Shown here in pieces: positions 18,245 through 27,323 of a stretch of 64,000 nt of DNA. Location of the stretch: NCBI GenBank assembly GCA_008501825.1, contig QQUA01000013.1, positions 124,001 to 188,000 of the forward strand. The letters run 5' to 3'. This DNA is from Planctomycetota bacterium. GTDB lineage: Bacteria; Planctomycetota; UBA1135. How positions within the stretch are numbered: the first letter of the stretch is position 1; each line of letters starts with the position of its first letter. Made by a program: the position numbers and the translations under genes. The notes under the pieces are model-generated. The model was not told the DNA's origin. It did not search any database and was given only the letters and a program-made list of their open reading frames with translations.

Positions 18245-19702
18245 ATGACCATCGACAGCCTGCGGGAGTGGATTCAAGTCCTGGATGATGCCGGTGAACT
18301 GGTACGCATCCAGGCTGAAGTCGATCCCTACTTGGAAATCGCCGCCATTTGCGATCGGGTATCCAAAGCCGGCGGTGACGGCCACGGCGACGGCAATAAA
18401 GCCCTGCTGTTCGAGCGGGTGAAAGGCTCCGACATGCCGGTGTTGATCAATGCCTTCGGCAACGCCCGCCGCATGGCATTGTCTCTCGGCGTCGAGCACA
18501 TGAAAGATCACGCCGCTCGGCTGGAAGCCTTGCTGGAGCAATCGCCGCCGGAGGGCCTGCTCGACAAACTGAAAATGATTCCGAAACTGGCGGCGTTGGG
18601 CAAAGTGTTCCCCAAACACGTCAGCAAAGCTCCCTGCCAGGAAGTGGTCTGGAAAGGCGAAGAAGTCGATCTCGGCAAAATTCCGGTGCTGACCACTTGG
18701 CCTCAAGACGGCGGCCCTTTCATCACCTTTCCTTTGTGCGTCACTCAGGATCCGGTCAGCGGCCGCCGCAACCTCGGCACCTACCGCTTGCAGGTCTATT
18801 CCAAAACCGAAACCGGCTTCCATACCCACCGGCATAAAGATGCCAAGCGCCATCTGGACAAGAGCGAAGGCCGGCTGCCGGTGGCGGTGGTCATCGGCGC
18901 CGATCCGGCGACCTGTTTTGCCAGCGTGGTGCCGGCGCCGCCGGACGTCGACGAATTGCTCATTGCCGGTTTCTTGCGCCAAAAGCCGGTACCTCTGGTG
19001 CCTTGCCTCACCGTGCCTTTGGAAGTTCCGGCCACCGCCGAAATCGTTCTGGAAGGTTGGGTAGATCCGGAAGAGCTCCGGCGCGAGGGCCCGTTCGGCG
19101 ACCACACCGGTTTTTATTCTCTGGCCGACGACTATCCGGTGTTTCACGTCGAATGCGTGACCACCCGTAAGAATCCCATCTACCACACCACCTTGGTAGG
19201 CCGGCCGCCGCAGGAAGATTGCTGGATGACCGAAGGCATCGAGCGCTTGCTGCTGCCGGTATTGAAAAAGCAATTCCCGGAGGTGATCGACTATCGCATG
19301 CCCTTCGAAGGCGTGGCTCACAACTTGATGCTGTTGAAAATCCGAAAGCAGTATCCCGGCCACGCCCGCAAAATGATGCACGCTTTATGGGGCTTGGGGC
19401 AGGCCATGTTCACCAAAGTCATCGTCGTCGTCGACGAAGACGTGGACATCCACAGCGATTCGGAAGTGGTGTGGAAAGTCCTCAATCACATCGATCCGCA
19501 ACGCGATCTGGAATTCGCCATGGGTCCGATCGAAACCTTGGACCACGCCAGTCGGGCCTTTTGTTATGGCTCCAAGGTGGGCATCGACGCCACCCGAAAA
19601 TGGCCGGAGGAAGGATTCACCCGCGACTGGCCCGATGAAATCCGAATGAGTTCCGAAGTTTTGGATTTGGTCCAGCGGCGCTGGCGGGAATACGGTCTTT
19701 GA
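18245..19702 (+). CDS. UbiD-family (prenylated-FMN) decarboxylase
   Basis: 485 residues from ATG at 18245 (MTIDSLREWIQVLDDAGEL), 16 bases after leuS; an in-frame upstream extension to 18146 lies inside leuS and is rejected. Family hallmarks are LINAFGNARRMALSLG, the prenyl-FMN/metal-binding stretch LGTYRLQVY with HTHRHKDAKRH, the EGPFGDHTGFYS block, and the C-terminal KVIVVVDEDVDIHS segment. UbiD enzymes decarboxylate (or carboxylate) unsaturated acids with prenylated FMN made by UbiX. Substrate options include 4-hydroxy-3-polyprenylbenzoate (ubiquinone route) and menaquinone (futalosine-route) intermediates. No ubiX or other quinone gene is in the window, so the substrate is undecided. Confidence 0.92.
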   Translation: MTIDSLREWIQVLDDAGELVRIQAEVDPYLEIAAICDRVSKAGGDGHGDGNKALLFERVKGSDMPVLINAFGNARRMALSLGVEHMKDHAARLEALLEQSPPEGLLDKLKMIPKLAALGKVFPKHVSKAPCQEVVWKGEEVDLGKIPVLTTWPQDGGPFITFPLCVTQDPVSGRRNLGTYRLQVYSKTETGFHTHRHKDAKRHLDKSEGRLPVAVVIGADPATCFASVVPAPPDVDELLIAGFLRQKPVPLVPCLTVPLEVPATAEIVLEGWVDPEELRREGPFGDHTGFYSLADDYPVFHVECVTTRKNPIYHTTLVGRPPQEDCWMTEGIERLLLPVLKKQFPEVIDYRMPFEGVAHNLMLLKIRKQYPGHARKMMHALWGLGQAMFTKVIVVVDEDVDIHSDSEVVWKVLNHIDPQRDLEFAMGPIETLDHASRAFCYGSKVGIDATRKWPEEGFTRDWPDEIRMSSEVLDLVQRRWREYGL

Positions 19703-19738
19703 TCGGGTTTCCGATCTCCCCTGGGAAACTCTGTAGGC

Positions 19739-20242
19739 ATGGCGAACTCCTCTCCTCGACGCCTTTCCCCGTTTCAGGTCCGCTGGATGATGAACTTCTA
19801 TCCGCCGCTGTTGTTTCAAGGCGTGCGGATGACCGCTTTAGCCGCCGACTTCCGTAGTTGCCGGGTTCGAATCGGGCGCCGACTTTGGACTCGGAATTTG
19901 AACGGCACCACTTTCGGCGGATCGATCTTCGCCGGCGTCGATCCCTTCCTGCCCATCCTTTATTGGCAAGTTTTCGCGCGCCGCGGTCAAAAAGTGGAAG
20001 TCTGGTTGAAAGGGGCTTCCATTCAATACCGCAAACCGGCAGCCACGGCTCTGGAGATCGACTTTTCCATTCCCGACGAAGAGTTACAAGCCACCGTCGA
20101 TGCGCTGGTGGAGAAAGGCAAAACCGTCCGCCAACATCCTGTGCAGGCAATCGACCGGAACGGGCAAATCTGCGCCGAAGCCACGGTAGAGGTTTATATC
20201 CGCCTGTTAGGCCCTGAGGGCAAGCCGCGGTCCGGATTTTAA
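19739..20242 (+). CDS. DUF4442 hotdog-fold (thioesterase-like) protein
   Basis: 167 residues. The sequence begins with MMNFYPPLLFQGVRM, then the FRSCRVRIGRRLWTRNLNGTTFGGSIFAGVDPF block, which is typical of the DUF4442 hotdog family. These proteins resemble acyl-CoA thioesterases, but activity is not established. No signal peptide, so cytoplasmic. It lies 36 bases after the UbiD gene and 80 before the peptidase; it may be co-transcribed with leuS-ubiD. Confidence 0.8.
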   Translation: MANSSPRRLSPFQVRWMMNFYPPLLFQGVRMTALAADFRSCRVRIGRRLWTRNLNGTTFGGSIFAGVDPFLPILYWQVFARRGQKVEVWLKGASIQYRKPAATALEIDFSIPDEELQATVDALVEKGKTVRQHPVQAIDRNGQICAEATVEVYIRLLGPEGKPRSGF

Positions 20243-20322
20243 ACCTCACTTCGCTTTCCAAGCGGTTTCGGGCTCGGTCCAAACCCATTCGGAGTTGCCC
20301 CGGGAAGCCGTATCCTAAGCCC

Positions 20323-22083
20323 ATGCTCGCTCTGCTCCTCCTCTCTTTGCCCCAGGAGTCGCCGGCACCGACCGCCGCCGAATTGCAGGCTCACGTCAAG
20401 CTCCTTTCCAGCGACGATCTGGAAGGACGCCGGGCCGGAACCGCCGGTGCCGACCAGGCCGCCTGGTATCTGGCCGGTGCCATGGCCGCTGCCGGATTGC
20501 AGCCCGCCGGTGAAAACGGCACCTGGTTCCAATCCTTCGAAGTGCAATTGGAACCCCAAGCCGGGGATTGCAAGGTGGTGTTTCTCACTGGCGTCGAAAA
20601 GGCCTGGGAAGATGTCGGCACCTTGGCTTGTTCCGCCAGCAAGACGGTGGAAGGCGCCTTGGTTTCGGCGGAATACGGCCTGGTCCTGCCTTCCCACGAT
20701 TTGGACGACTTCGGCAAGGCCGGGGTCGAGGGCCAAATCGCTTTGGTTCGCCGGTATACGCCTTTCGGTCCCCAGGCCGGGGGCGAACTGGGCAAACTCG
20801 GCAACTTGCGTGACAAAATCCGCGCTGCCGCCAAAGCCGGAGCCAAAGCGGTCATTCTAGGAACCCATCCTTCCGACGTAGCTCAAGGCGGAGAAGGCGA
20901 GCTCGCCTTCGATGCGGTCAAGGGAACCATGCCGATTCCGGTCCTGACCGTGGATCCGACTCGATTCCAGCGCCTGGAAGATGCGGTGCAAAACGGCGAA
21001 GCCTGGGTTAAGCGAATGTTGCTGCAGGCCGAGGTTTTGCAGCCCACGGCGAAGACTCTGAACGTATTGGGCCTGTTACCCGGTGAAGGAGATGAATATG
21101 TCGTTGCCGGCGGCCACTACGATCACCTCGGTTGGGGGGGCCAAGGTTCTTTGGCTCCCGGCGTTCACGCCATCCACAACGGAGCGGACGACAATGCCAG
21201 TGGAGCGGCGGTGTTGCTGGAAGTCGCGGAAGCCATGGCCCAGCCGCAACTCCTCGGTCCGAAACGAAAGCGAAATCTCGTGTTCGCTTTCTGGGGAGCG
21301 GAGGAAATGGGTTTGATCGGTTCGAAATATTGGGTCGAGCATCCGACCGTGCCTCTTTCCAAAGTAGTTTGCAACGTGAACCTGGACATGGTCGGTAGGC
21401 TGCAGGACGGGCACATTACGGTCGGGGCCCAAGAAAGCGCCGAGGCCTTCGTTCCGGCTTTGGAAAAAGCTCAACAAGAAGCATCCTTTCTGGGTTTGCC
21501 GGACCAAGCCCAATTGGAATTCCGCATGGTGGAAGGTCGCCTTCCCGGTGGCGGCGGCAGTGACCATATGTCTTTCCACGCTGAAGAAATCGCTGCCGTG
21601 TTTTTCTTTTCCGGCCTGCATAGCGACTACCACAAACCCAGCGACGATTGGCCGAAGCTGGATTACCCGCGCATGGCCACCTTTTGCCAACAGATCCATC
21701 GTTTCCTGAACATCCTGGCAGGAGAATTGCCGAGGGAGGACTTGGCTTATCAAGCTCCGGCCCAGGAGGATCCTCCCGCTTCCGGGACTCGGGAAGTCAA
21801 AGGCGCCCGAGCTTGGTTCGGCAGCATTCCGGATTACGGCGCTCAGCCGGAAGGCGGCGGCATGCAGTTGGCGGGCACTTCTCCCGGCGGGCCGGCGGCA
21901 AAAGCCGGATTGCAAAAGGGGGACATCCTGCGACACGTCGGCGAAGTCGAAATCCACGACATTTACGACTTCATGGATGCCATGGCCAAATACAGCCCCG
22001 GCGATCAGGTCAAGGTTCGCTTTTTGCGTAAAGGCGCTTGGCAAGAAGTGTTGCTGACTTTGGCTTCCCGAGGCGGCTCCTGA
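20323..22083 (+). CDS. Secreted M28 metallopeptidase with PA and PDZ domains
   Basis: 586 residues with a very short signal (MLALLLLSLPQESPA). A protease-associated insertion lies around 130-250. The zinc aminopeptidase core has the M28 metal ligands in order: H in GGHYDHLG (about 265), D in NGADDNASG (about 288), the EE of FWGAEEMGL (about 327), D in NLDMVGR (about 355), and H in LHSDYHKPSDDW (about 438). A C-terminal PDZ domain spans about 500-580 (GGPAAKAGLQKGDILRHVGEVEIHDIYDFMDAM). It should hydrolyse peptides outside the cytoplasm. It ends before a hairpin at 22105-22136 that may terminate the leuS-to-peptidase transcript. Confidence 0.92.
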   Translation: MLALLLLSLPQESPAPTAAELQAHVKLLSSDDLEGRRAGTAGADQAAWYLAGAMAAAGLQPAGENGTWFQSFEVQLEPQAGDCKVVFLTGVEKAWEDVGTLACSASKTVEGALVSAEYGLVLPSHDLDDFGKAGVEGQIALVRRYTPFGPQAGGELGKLGNLRDKIRAAAKAGAKAVILGTHPSDVAQGGEGELAFDAVKGTMPIPVLTVDPTRFQRLEDAVQNGEAWVKRMLLQAEVLQPTAKTLNVLGLLPGEGDEYVVAGGHYDHLGWGGQGSLAPGVHAIHNGADDNASGAAVLLEVAEAMAQPQLLGPKRKRNLVFAFWGAEEMGLIGSKYWVEHPTVPLSKVVCNVNLDMVGRLQDGHITVGAQESAEAFVPALEKAQQEASFLGLPDQAQLEFRMVEGRLPGGGGSDHMSFHAEEIAAVFFFSGLHSDYHKPSDDWPKLDYPRMATFCQQIHRFLNILAGELPREDLAYQAPAQEDPPASGTREVKGARAWFGSIPDYGAQPEGGGMQLAGTSPGGPAAKAGLQKGDILRHVGEVEIHDIYDFMDAMAKYSPGDQVKVRFLRKGAWQEVLLTLASRGGS

Positions 22084-22104
22084 GTTGGTAGGCTGGAAGC
22101 GTCC

Positions 22105-22136
22105 GGCTCCCGTGGCGAGGCCTTCGTCCGGGAGCC
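22105..22136 (+). terminator. Possible terminator hairpin after the M28 peptidase
   Basis: Stem GGCTCCCG/CGGGAGCC with a 16-base loop, followed by TTCCTCC rather than a clean T-run. It begins 22 bases after the peptidase stop. Confidence 0.4.
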
Positions 22137-22214
22137 TTCCTCCGGCAGCATCAGGATCCCTCTTGGCCTTTCCCCTGGCCAACTTGAAGGCTGCCTGCCC
22201 CTGACAACCCCTGT

Positions 22215-22237
22215 CCGGCTTGGTCAAAACAAGCCGG
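22215..22237 (+). promoter_or_regulatory. Leader hairpin next to the FG-GAP gene ribosome site
   Basis: CCGGCTTG and CAAGCCGG pair over eight bases with loop GTCAAAA. The 3' arm runs directly into GGGGA, the likely Shine-Dalgarno for the ATG at 22247, so the hairpin can hide part of it. It could also act as a terminator remnant or mRNA stabiliser. Confidence 0.45.
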
Positions 22238-22246
22238 GGAATCCTC

Positions 22247-23845
22247 ATGTGGTCCGTTCGACAAACGGTCTTTTTGCTTGCTTTCGGCTTCGCTACCAGC
22301 GGCCTTCAAATGGCTTCGGCCCAGGACCTTTATTTGGCTTACGACGGCCCGGCCCAGGGAGACCAATTTGGGACCAGCGTAGCCTGCCCCGGTGACGTCG
22401 ACTTGGACGGCGTTCCCGACTTTCTGGTCGGGGCTCCGTTTCACGACGCCGGCGGTATCAACGCCGGCATGGCTCGTTTGATATCCGGAGCCAGCGGCGA
22501 GTTGATCGTCACCTTTTACGGAGATTTCGCTGACGATAACTTCGGACGCCGGGTCCGAGGTGCCGGCGACGTCGATAACGACGGCGTTCCCGATTTGGTG
22601 ATCGGTGCCGAACAAGGCGGCAATCAAAACGGTGGCTATGTGGTCGCTTATTCCGGCGCCGACGGCACTCGCATCGTGACCTTGCACGGAGCTTCCAGCA
22701 ACGACCATTTCGGCTTTGCCGTGGACTCGGTCGGCGACGTCAATCAAGACGGATTCGCCGAGTTGTTGGTCGGAGCCTTCGGGGCCGACGATAACGGCAG
22801 CAACTCCGGCATTGCCCGAGTTTATTCCGGAGCCAACGGCAACATTCTGTACGGCTTTTGGGGACTCGACGCCGGGGACCAGATGGGCCGAGCCGTCGCC
22901 GGAATCGGTGATTTGGACGGTGACGGAGTCGGCGACTTCCTTTTAGGGGTTCCCTTTGCTGGCGCCACCGACGCCGGTCAAGTGCAAGTGCATTCGGGAG
23001 CCACTGGCAACTTCCTTTACCGCTTGGACGGCCAGGAAAGCGGGGAAATGTTCGGTTCCGAATTGACCGGCCTCGGTGATTTGGACAACGACGGTTTCGA
23101 AGACTTCGCCGTCGGAGCTCCTAAGTCCAGCTTGCAAGGGATCGATTCCGGCCGGGTAGCGGTGTACTCGGGTTTCGCCGGAGCCTTGCTATTCGAATTC
23201 CTAGGCGATGCCGAGGGCATCGAGTTCGGCAACTCCATTTCCGGTCCGGGTGATTTGGACGGAGACGGCGTTCCGGATGTTTCGATCAGTGCCCCCAGGG
23301 CCTTGAACAATCGCGGTTACGTCCGCAGTTTCCGCGGCTCGGACGGCATTGAAATCCACACTATTGGGGGTCCGGGCATCGGTGGGGGACAGTTCGGCTT
23401 TTCCGTGGCCGGAGCCGGAGACGTCAACGGTGACGGTTTGGCCGACCTCGTGGTCGGATCGCCTTTCCAGGGCAACCGTGCCCCGGGGGCGGGCAATGTT
23501 CAAGTTTGGGCCACCCTCGGATCGGTCAAAATGACGGTTCCGGTAATCAGCCATGGCGGCACCATTTTGACCATGGACGTGGAACAAGCCATGCCATCGT
23601 CGGTGGTGCATTATTACTTTGGTCGTTTTTCGGAAAATACGCCTCTAACCAGTCTCGGTTGTACCGAACGCTACTTACAAATCGCCAACCCGGTGCTGGC
23701 CGGCATCGATTTAGTGGATGCCACCGGCGTCGCCAGCCTCAGCGTACTGATTCCCGCCGGTACTTCCGGACGCGCCGTGCTTTTGCAGGCGGTGGAAGCC
23801 GACAGTTGTACGCCCAGCAACCTGCAATGGGTCATTTTGGAATGA
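22247..23845 (+). CDS. Secreted FG-GAP repeat protein (seven calcium-type repeats)
   Basis: 532 residues from ATG at 22247 (MWSVRQTVFLLAFGFATSG), preceded by GGGGAAT; a TTG at 22220 would put the hairpin inside the gene and is less likely. A signal peptide ends near ASAQ. Seven repeats carry the DxDxDG-type calcium loop followed by a GAP-like strand (DVDLDGVPDFLVGAP, DVDNDGVPDLVIGAE, DVNQDGFAELLVGAF, DLDGDGVGDFLLGVP, DLDNDGFEDFAVGAP, DLDGDGVPDVSISAP, DVNGDGLADLVVGSP). This predicts an integrin-alpha-like seven-bladed propeller. The C-terminal ~110 residues form the shared module ending LLQAVEADSCTPSNLQWVI. A close paralog follows after four bases. Confidence 0.88.
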   Translation: MWSVRQTVFLLAFGFATSGLQMASAQDLYLAYDGPAQGDQFGTSVACPGDVDLDGVPDFLVGAPFHDAGGINAGMARLISGASGELIVTFYGDFADDNFGRRVRGAGDVDNDGVPDLVIGAEQGGNQNGGYVVAYSGADGTRIVTLHGASSNDHFGFAVDSVGDVNQDGFAELLVGAFGADDNGSNSGIARVYSGANGNILYGFWGLDAGDQMGRAVAGIGDLDGDGVGDFLLGVPFAGATDAGQVQVHSGATGNFLYRLDGQESGEMFGSELTGLGDLDNDGFEDFAVGAPKSSLQGIDSGRVAVYSGFAGALLFEFLGDAEGIEFGNSISGPGDLDGDGVPDVSISAPRALNNRGYVRSFRGSDGIEIHTIGGPGIGGGQFGFSVAGAGDVNGDGLADLVVGSPFQGNRAPGAGNVQVWATLGSVKMTVPVISHGGTILTMDVEQAMPSSVVHYYFGRFSENTPLTSLGCTERYLQIANPVLAGIDLVDATGVASLSVLIPAGTSGRAVLLQAVEADSCTPSNLQWVILE

Positions 23846-23849
23846 ACAA

Positions 23850-25421
23850 ATGTGGACCTCTCTCCTTCTTTGTCTCGCCGTAGCCCAAGTACCTCTGCAT
23901 CGCCATGACGGTCAATCCGCCGAGGATTGGTTTGGGTATGCAGTGATTTCGATCGGAGACGCCAATGGCGACGGCGTCGCCGACTACGCCGTCGGTGCGC
24001 CCTTTGCCGACGTCACCTTGTTGGATGAAGGCGAAGTTTCCGTGTTTAGCGGAGCCGATCACAGCCTTCTACTTCGCCTTCAAGGTGAGAATCCAGGCGA
24101 TGCCTTCGGTTGGTCTCTGGCCGCTCCGGGGGACGTCGACGGCGACGGCAACGCCGATGTCCTGGTTGGGATTCCCTTCCACGACGGAGCCGGATTGAAC
24201 GCCGGGCAAGCGGCGGTGTTTTCGGTCCAAAGCGGTTTGGCGATTTTCGAATTCTTCGGCGAGGACCTCAACGATCAATTTGGCTTTGCCGTCGCTTCCG
24301 GTGGTGACAGTAACGGTGATGGAAATCAAGATTTCTTGATTGGCGCCCCTCACGGCGGTCGTGAAAACGGCGGTTACGTCCGCATCCATTCCGGCTTGGA
24401 TGGAACCGAGCTCGGAGTCCTGAGCGGTGATTTGGAAGATGATGAATTCGGTTATTCCCTCGCCTTCATCGGCGACGCCGATATCGATGGCAAAGACGAT
24501 TTCGTGATCGGCGCCCGTTTGGCCAAAGACGGTCTCGGCTTTGCTCTTGGCAGCGCCCGGGTGTTTTCCGGAGATCAAGGCCTGCCGATGTTTACCGCTC
24601 GTGGCGCCGCCGAAAACGTGCAATTTGGTTCGTCGGTGGCCGCCGTCGGCGATTTAAACGGCGATGGTGTCGGCGACGTGCTGGTTGGGGCTCCCTTGGA
24701 CTCGGATCACCGTTTTCAAAACGGCAGCGCCTGGATTTTTTCAGGGGTGGACGGCCAAATCCTGGCCATCTTCCGCGGCGATGAAGCCGGAGACCGCCTC
24801 GGTTATTCCGTCGCCGCCGTGGGGGAGATCGATCAAGACGGCGTCCCTGATTTCATGATCGGATTACGCAATGCCGGTTGGAACGGTTTGGAAGCCGGTT
24901 TGGTCCGGGTGTATTCCGGCCTTTCCGGGAATCCTCTGTACAGCTTGAACGGATCCGGGCCGAACGCTTGGCTAGGTTCCGCCTTGGCCTCCGCCGGTGA
25001 TTTAGACGGGGATGGTTTTCCTGAGTTGTTGTTGGGCGCGAATCGCGACGATGCCGGAGGAAACGGCCCTGCCGGTTCAGTGAGCGTTCTCGCTACTTGG
25101 AAACTGCAGCTCCAAACTCCGGTTCTAAGCCACAGCGGCACCGTTCTCACTCTGACCGTTACTGGAGCCAGCCCGCTGCAGCCGGTGTTCTTCCTTCAAG
25201 GCTTGCAAAAAGGCGTCCGCTCCTTGGCTTTCGCCGGTTGGAGTCATCAAGTCTGCGATCTGATGAATCCGGCTCTTGGGGGTGTGGATTTGGCCGACTC
25301 TGGGGGAGAGGCGATTCTCAGCCAATGGATCACGGTTCCCCTGATCGGCGTGACCGCTTATTTCCAATCGGTGGATTCCGCCAGCGGTTGGTTTAGCAAC
25401 CTGCGGGAGCACACTTTTTAG
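23850..25421 (+). CDS. Secreted FG-GAP repeat protein, tandem paralog
   Basis: 523 residues with a short signal (MWTSLLLCLAVAQVP). It is organised exactly like its upstream neighbour, four bases away: seven FG-GAP repeats with calcium loops (DANGDGVADYAVGAP, DVDGDGNADVLVGIP, DSNGDGNQDFLIGAP, DADIDGKDDFVIGAR, DLNGDGVGDVLVGAP, EIDQDGVPDFMIGLR, DLDGDGFPELLLGAN). The C-terminal module is more divergent: it keeps 'PVLSHSGTVLTLTV' and ends FQSVDSASGWFSNLREHTF, with the usual C..SN cysteine lost. It is probably translated from the same transcript. Binding partner unknown. Confidence 0.87.
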   Translation: MWTSLLLCLAVAQVPLHRHDGQSAEDWFGYAVISIGDANGDGVADYAVGAPFADVTLLDEGEVSVFSGADHSLLLRLQGENPGDAFGWSLAAPGDVDGDGNADVLVGIPFHDGAGLNAGQAAVFSVQSGLAIFEFFGEDLNDQFGFAVASGGDSNGDGNQDFLIGAPHGGRENGGYVRIHSGLDGTELGVLSGDLEDDEFGYSLAFIGDADIDGKDDFVIGARLAKDGLGFALGSARVFSGDQGLPMFTARGAAENVQFGSSVAAVGDLNGDGVGDVLVGAPLDSDHRFQNGSAWIFSGVDGQILAIFRGDEAGDRLGYSVAAVGEIDQDGVPDFMIGLRNAGWNGLEAGLVRVYSGLSGNPLYSLNGSGPNAWLGSALASAGDLDGDGFPELLLGANRDDAGGNGPAGSVSVLATWKLQLQTPVLSHSGTVLTLTVTGASPLQPVFFLQGLQKGVRSLAFAGWSHQVCDLMNPALGGVDLADSGGEAILSQWITVPLIGVTAYFQSVDSASGWFSNLREHTF

Positions 25422-25484
25422 CCGATCCTCTCCACCAATCCATGGCCTCCAAGCATTTCGCTTTGGCTAGATGGAAACGGGTTT

Positions 25485-27260
25485 CTAAAACTCTTGCTTC
25501 GCCGAGGATTGCACCCAGCCGGTTTTCGGATCGACGCTCAGATTCAAGGCTTCCTGATCTTCGGTAAAGAACAGGAAGCCGTACATCATTTCCATGTCCG
25601 TTTGCAGGCCGAAACCCACTTCCTGACTCGGATCCGGATTGTACGGATTGAAGGTGGAATTATCGAAGTGAGCCAGAACTTCCACTTTGGTTCCGGCGGG
25701 AAAACGCATGGTTCCCGGCGCCCAACGATAGGCCATTTGCCAGTCGAAGTTGTAATTGGGAATTTTCAATAGCCATTGACTGCGGCCGTCAGGATAGATG
25801 GCGCGATAACTCATATCCTTGCCTCGAAGGTGCATGTGAGCGAACATGCCCAAACCAGTGGCGTCGTTTCGGAAACGGCGGCTGGCCCGAACCGGGAAAG
25901 CCCCGTCGAAGGGCGGAATCTTGAACCGATAGTTGGCGATTTGAAAATGGCGAAGTTGTTTTTGAACCGGTTCTTTGGCATAGCGCAGGCCGACCTCGAT
26001 TTGGCTTTCTTCCCGACGCCCGGTGGTGACCAGGTGAACCTGCAGGATCAAGGCTGCATTTTGGGGAATTCGATAAGCCACGCCGTCCCGTAAATCCATG
26101 ACGTCGCCGCCGGGAACGTAGCCGGTGATGAAGTTGGAAGCGCGGTAATCTTCGCCCAATCGAAACCAAGCCAAGTTGGCATGGTGAACGATTCGCGGGT
26201 TTTGCGGGCGGATTTGGATGCCTTGGAGCCAGGTATCCTGCAGGAAACGATGAGGTAAGACTACGTATTGGTACGGGACATAACCTTCTTCCGGCACCCT
26301 TAACGGCCGAGGAAGAGTCAGAACCAAATCCGGTGGTTTGATTTGCCAGTTTTGAGTTTCAGGACGGTTCGGAGCCTGCCAGAGTTTCAAGTCGCCGGCT
26401 GGAGCTCCAGCCGCCGCCCATTCCACGAACATGCGTTTTTCTTCCGCCTTTAATCGACGATCGTTGACAAATTCGCCGTGGTCGGGGTGGGCATACCAAG
26501 GCGGCATGCGTTCTTGCTCCACGACCTCCGCCATCATTTCGGCGAAAGTTTGAGCTTGATCCAAATCGTCCAAGCGGAAAGGGGCGTTGCCGGTAGCCCC
26601 ATGACAAGCCACGCAATGCTTCTCCAACAGCGGGGCCAGATGTTCGGCATAAGTCGGCGCCTGGCCGGTGTCCGGTGCGGGCGCCAGGGTAATCCGGCAC
26701 CCTTCCACTGGTGTTTCCGCCACCGGCACCGGATTTCCGGCCAACACCGCCTCGATGGCTTCGCGCAGGCTTTCTCGGCCCGGATCCGGCCGTACTCCGC
26801 CGAGCCGATATTGCTGATCGATCCGGCCCCGGTAGCGGAGCTTTCGTTGGCGGTCCAATACGACCACTTCCGGGGTCCGCTTTACACCCAATGCACGAAC
26901 CGCTGCACCGTCAAAGTCCTTGCCGACCGGAAAAGCCACTTGGTGCTCCAAGGCTTGCCCAGCAACTTCCAATAGGGTGTCGTGGCGCCCAACATTCAAC
27001 GCCAGGAATTGAGCTCCCTGGTTTCGAAATTCCCGCTCCATCCGCGCCAATCGAGGCAGATAGCGCTGCACCAAAGGACAATCGCAGGTGGTAAAAATCA
27101 CTACGAAAGCTTTCTGTGGTCCGAAATCGGCCAAGTTGCGTGGCAAATACCGGATATCCAAGAATTGAATTTCAGGAATCGTGTCACCGATTTTCGGCTC
27201 CGGTTGCTGGCCTCCAAAGACCGGCACCGTAAGGCAAAGCAATGCGCTGGCAAGTCCCAT
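25485..27260 (-). CDS. Exported redoxin / cytochrome c / copper type-II monooxygenase fusion
   Basis: 591 residues with a signal peptide (MGLASALLCLTVPVFGG). Residues about 20-170 are a redoxin domain (VIFTTCDCPLVQRYLPRL; note CxC instead of CxxC). A monohaem cytochrome c site HCVACHGATG lies at about 214. The C-terminal half resembles ascorbate-dependent copper type-II (PHM/DBH-like) monooxygenases, with His/Met copper-ligand candidates in IVHHANLAWF, LILQVHLVTTG, FAHMHLRGKDM and TDMEMMYG. Such fusions occur in Planctomycetota and Acidobacteriota. A single-polypeptide electron path from redoxin and haem to copper is plausible, but the substrate is unknown. The ATG at 27260 has only a weak ribosome site. 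It is convergent with the FG-GAP pair and divergent from the acyltransferase. Confidence 0.88.
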   Translation of the reverse strand: MGLASALLCLTVPVFGGQQPEPKIGDTIPEIQFLDIRYLPRNLADFGPQKAFVVIFTTCDCPLVQRYLPRLARMEREFRNQGAQFLALNVGRHDTLLEVAGQALEHQVAFPVGKDFDGAAVRALGVKRTPEVVVLDRQRKLRYRGRIDQQYRLGGVRPDPGRESLREAIEAVLAGNPVPVAETPVEGCRITLAPAPDTGQAPTYAEHLAPLLEKHCVACHGATGNAPFRLDDLDQAQTFAEMMAEVVEQERMPPWYAHPDHGEFVNDRRLKAEEKRMFVEWAAAGAPAGDLKLWQAPNRPETQNWQIKPPDLVLTLPRPLRVPEEGYVPYQYVVLPHRFLQDTWLQGIQIRPQNPRIVHHANLAWFRLGEDYRASNFITGYVPGGDVMDLRDGVAYRIPQNAALILQVHLVTTGRREESQIEVGLRYAKEPVQKQLRHFQIANYRFKIPPFDGAFPVRASRRFRNDATGLGMFAHMHLRGKDMSYRAIYPDGRSQWLLKIPNYNFDWQMAYRWAPGTMRFPAGTKVEVLAHFDNSTFNPYNPDPSQEVGFGLQTDMEMMYGFLFFTEDQEALNLSVDPKTGWVQSSAKQEF

Positions 27261-27323
27261 GGTTTTTTGATCCCCGAGGGGCGGAGGTCCAATGTACCAG
27301 CGGCAGCCTTTATCCTAGAAGCG

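Noticed and set aside
18203-19381. A 392-codon minus-strand open frame
   Set aside because: Antisense to the UbiD-family gene; histidine/glutamine-rich composition typical of shadow frames.
26982-27323. N-terminal extension of the acyltransferase
   Set aside because: The extra codons overlap the divergent monooxygenase gene and do not resemble protein; the ATG at 27324 begins a membrane helix.
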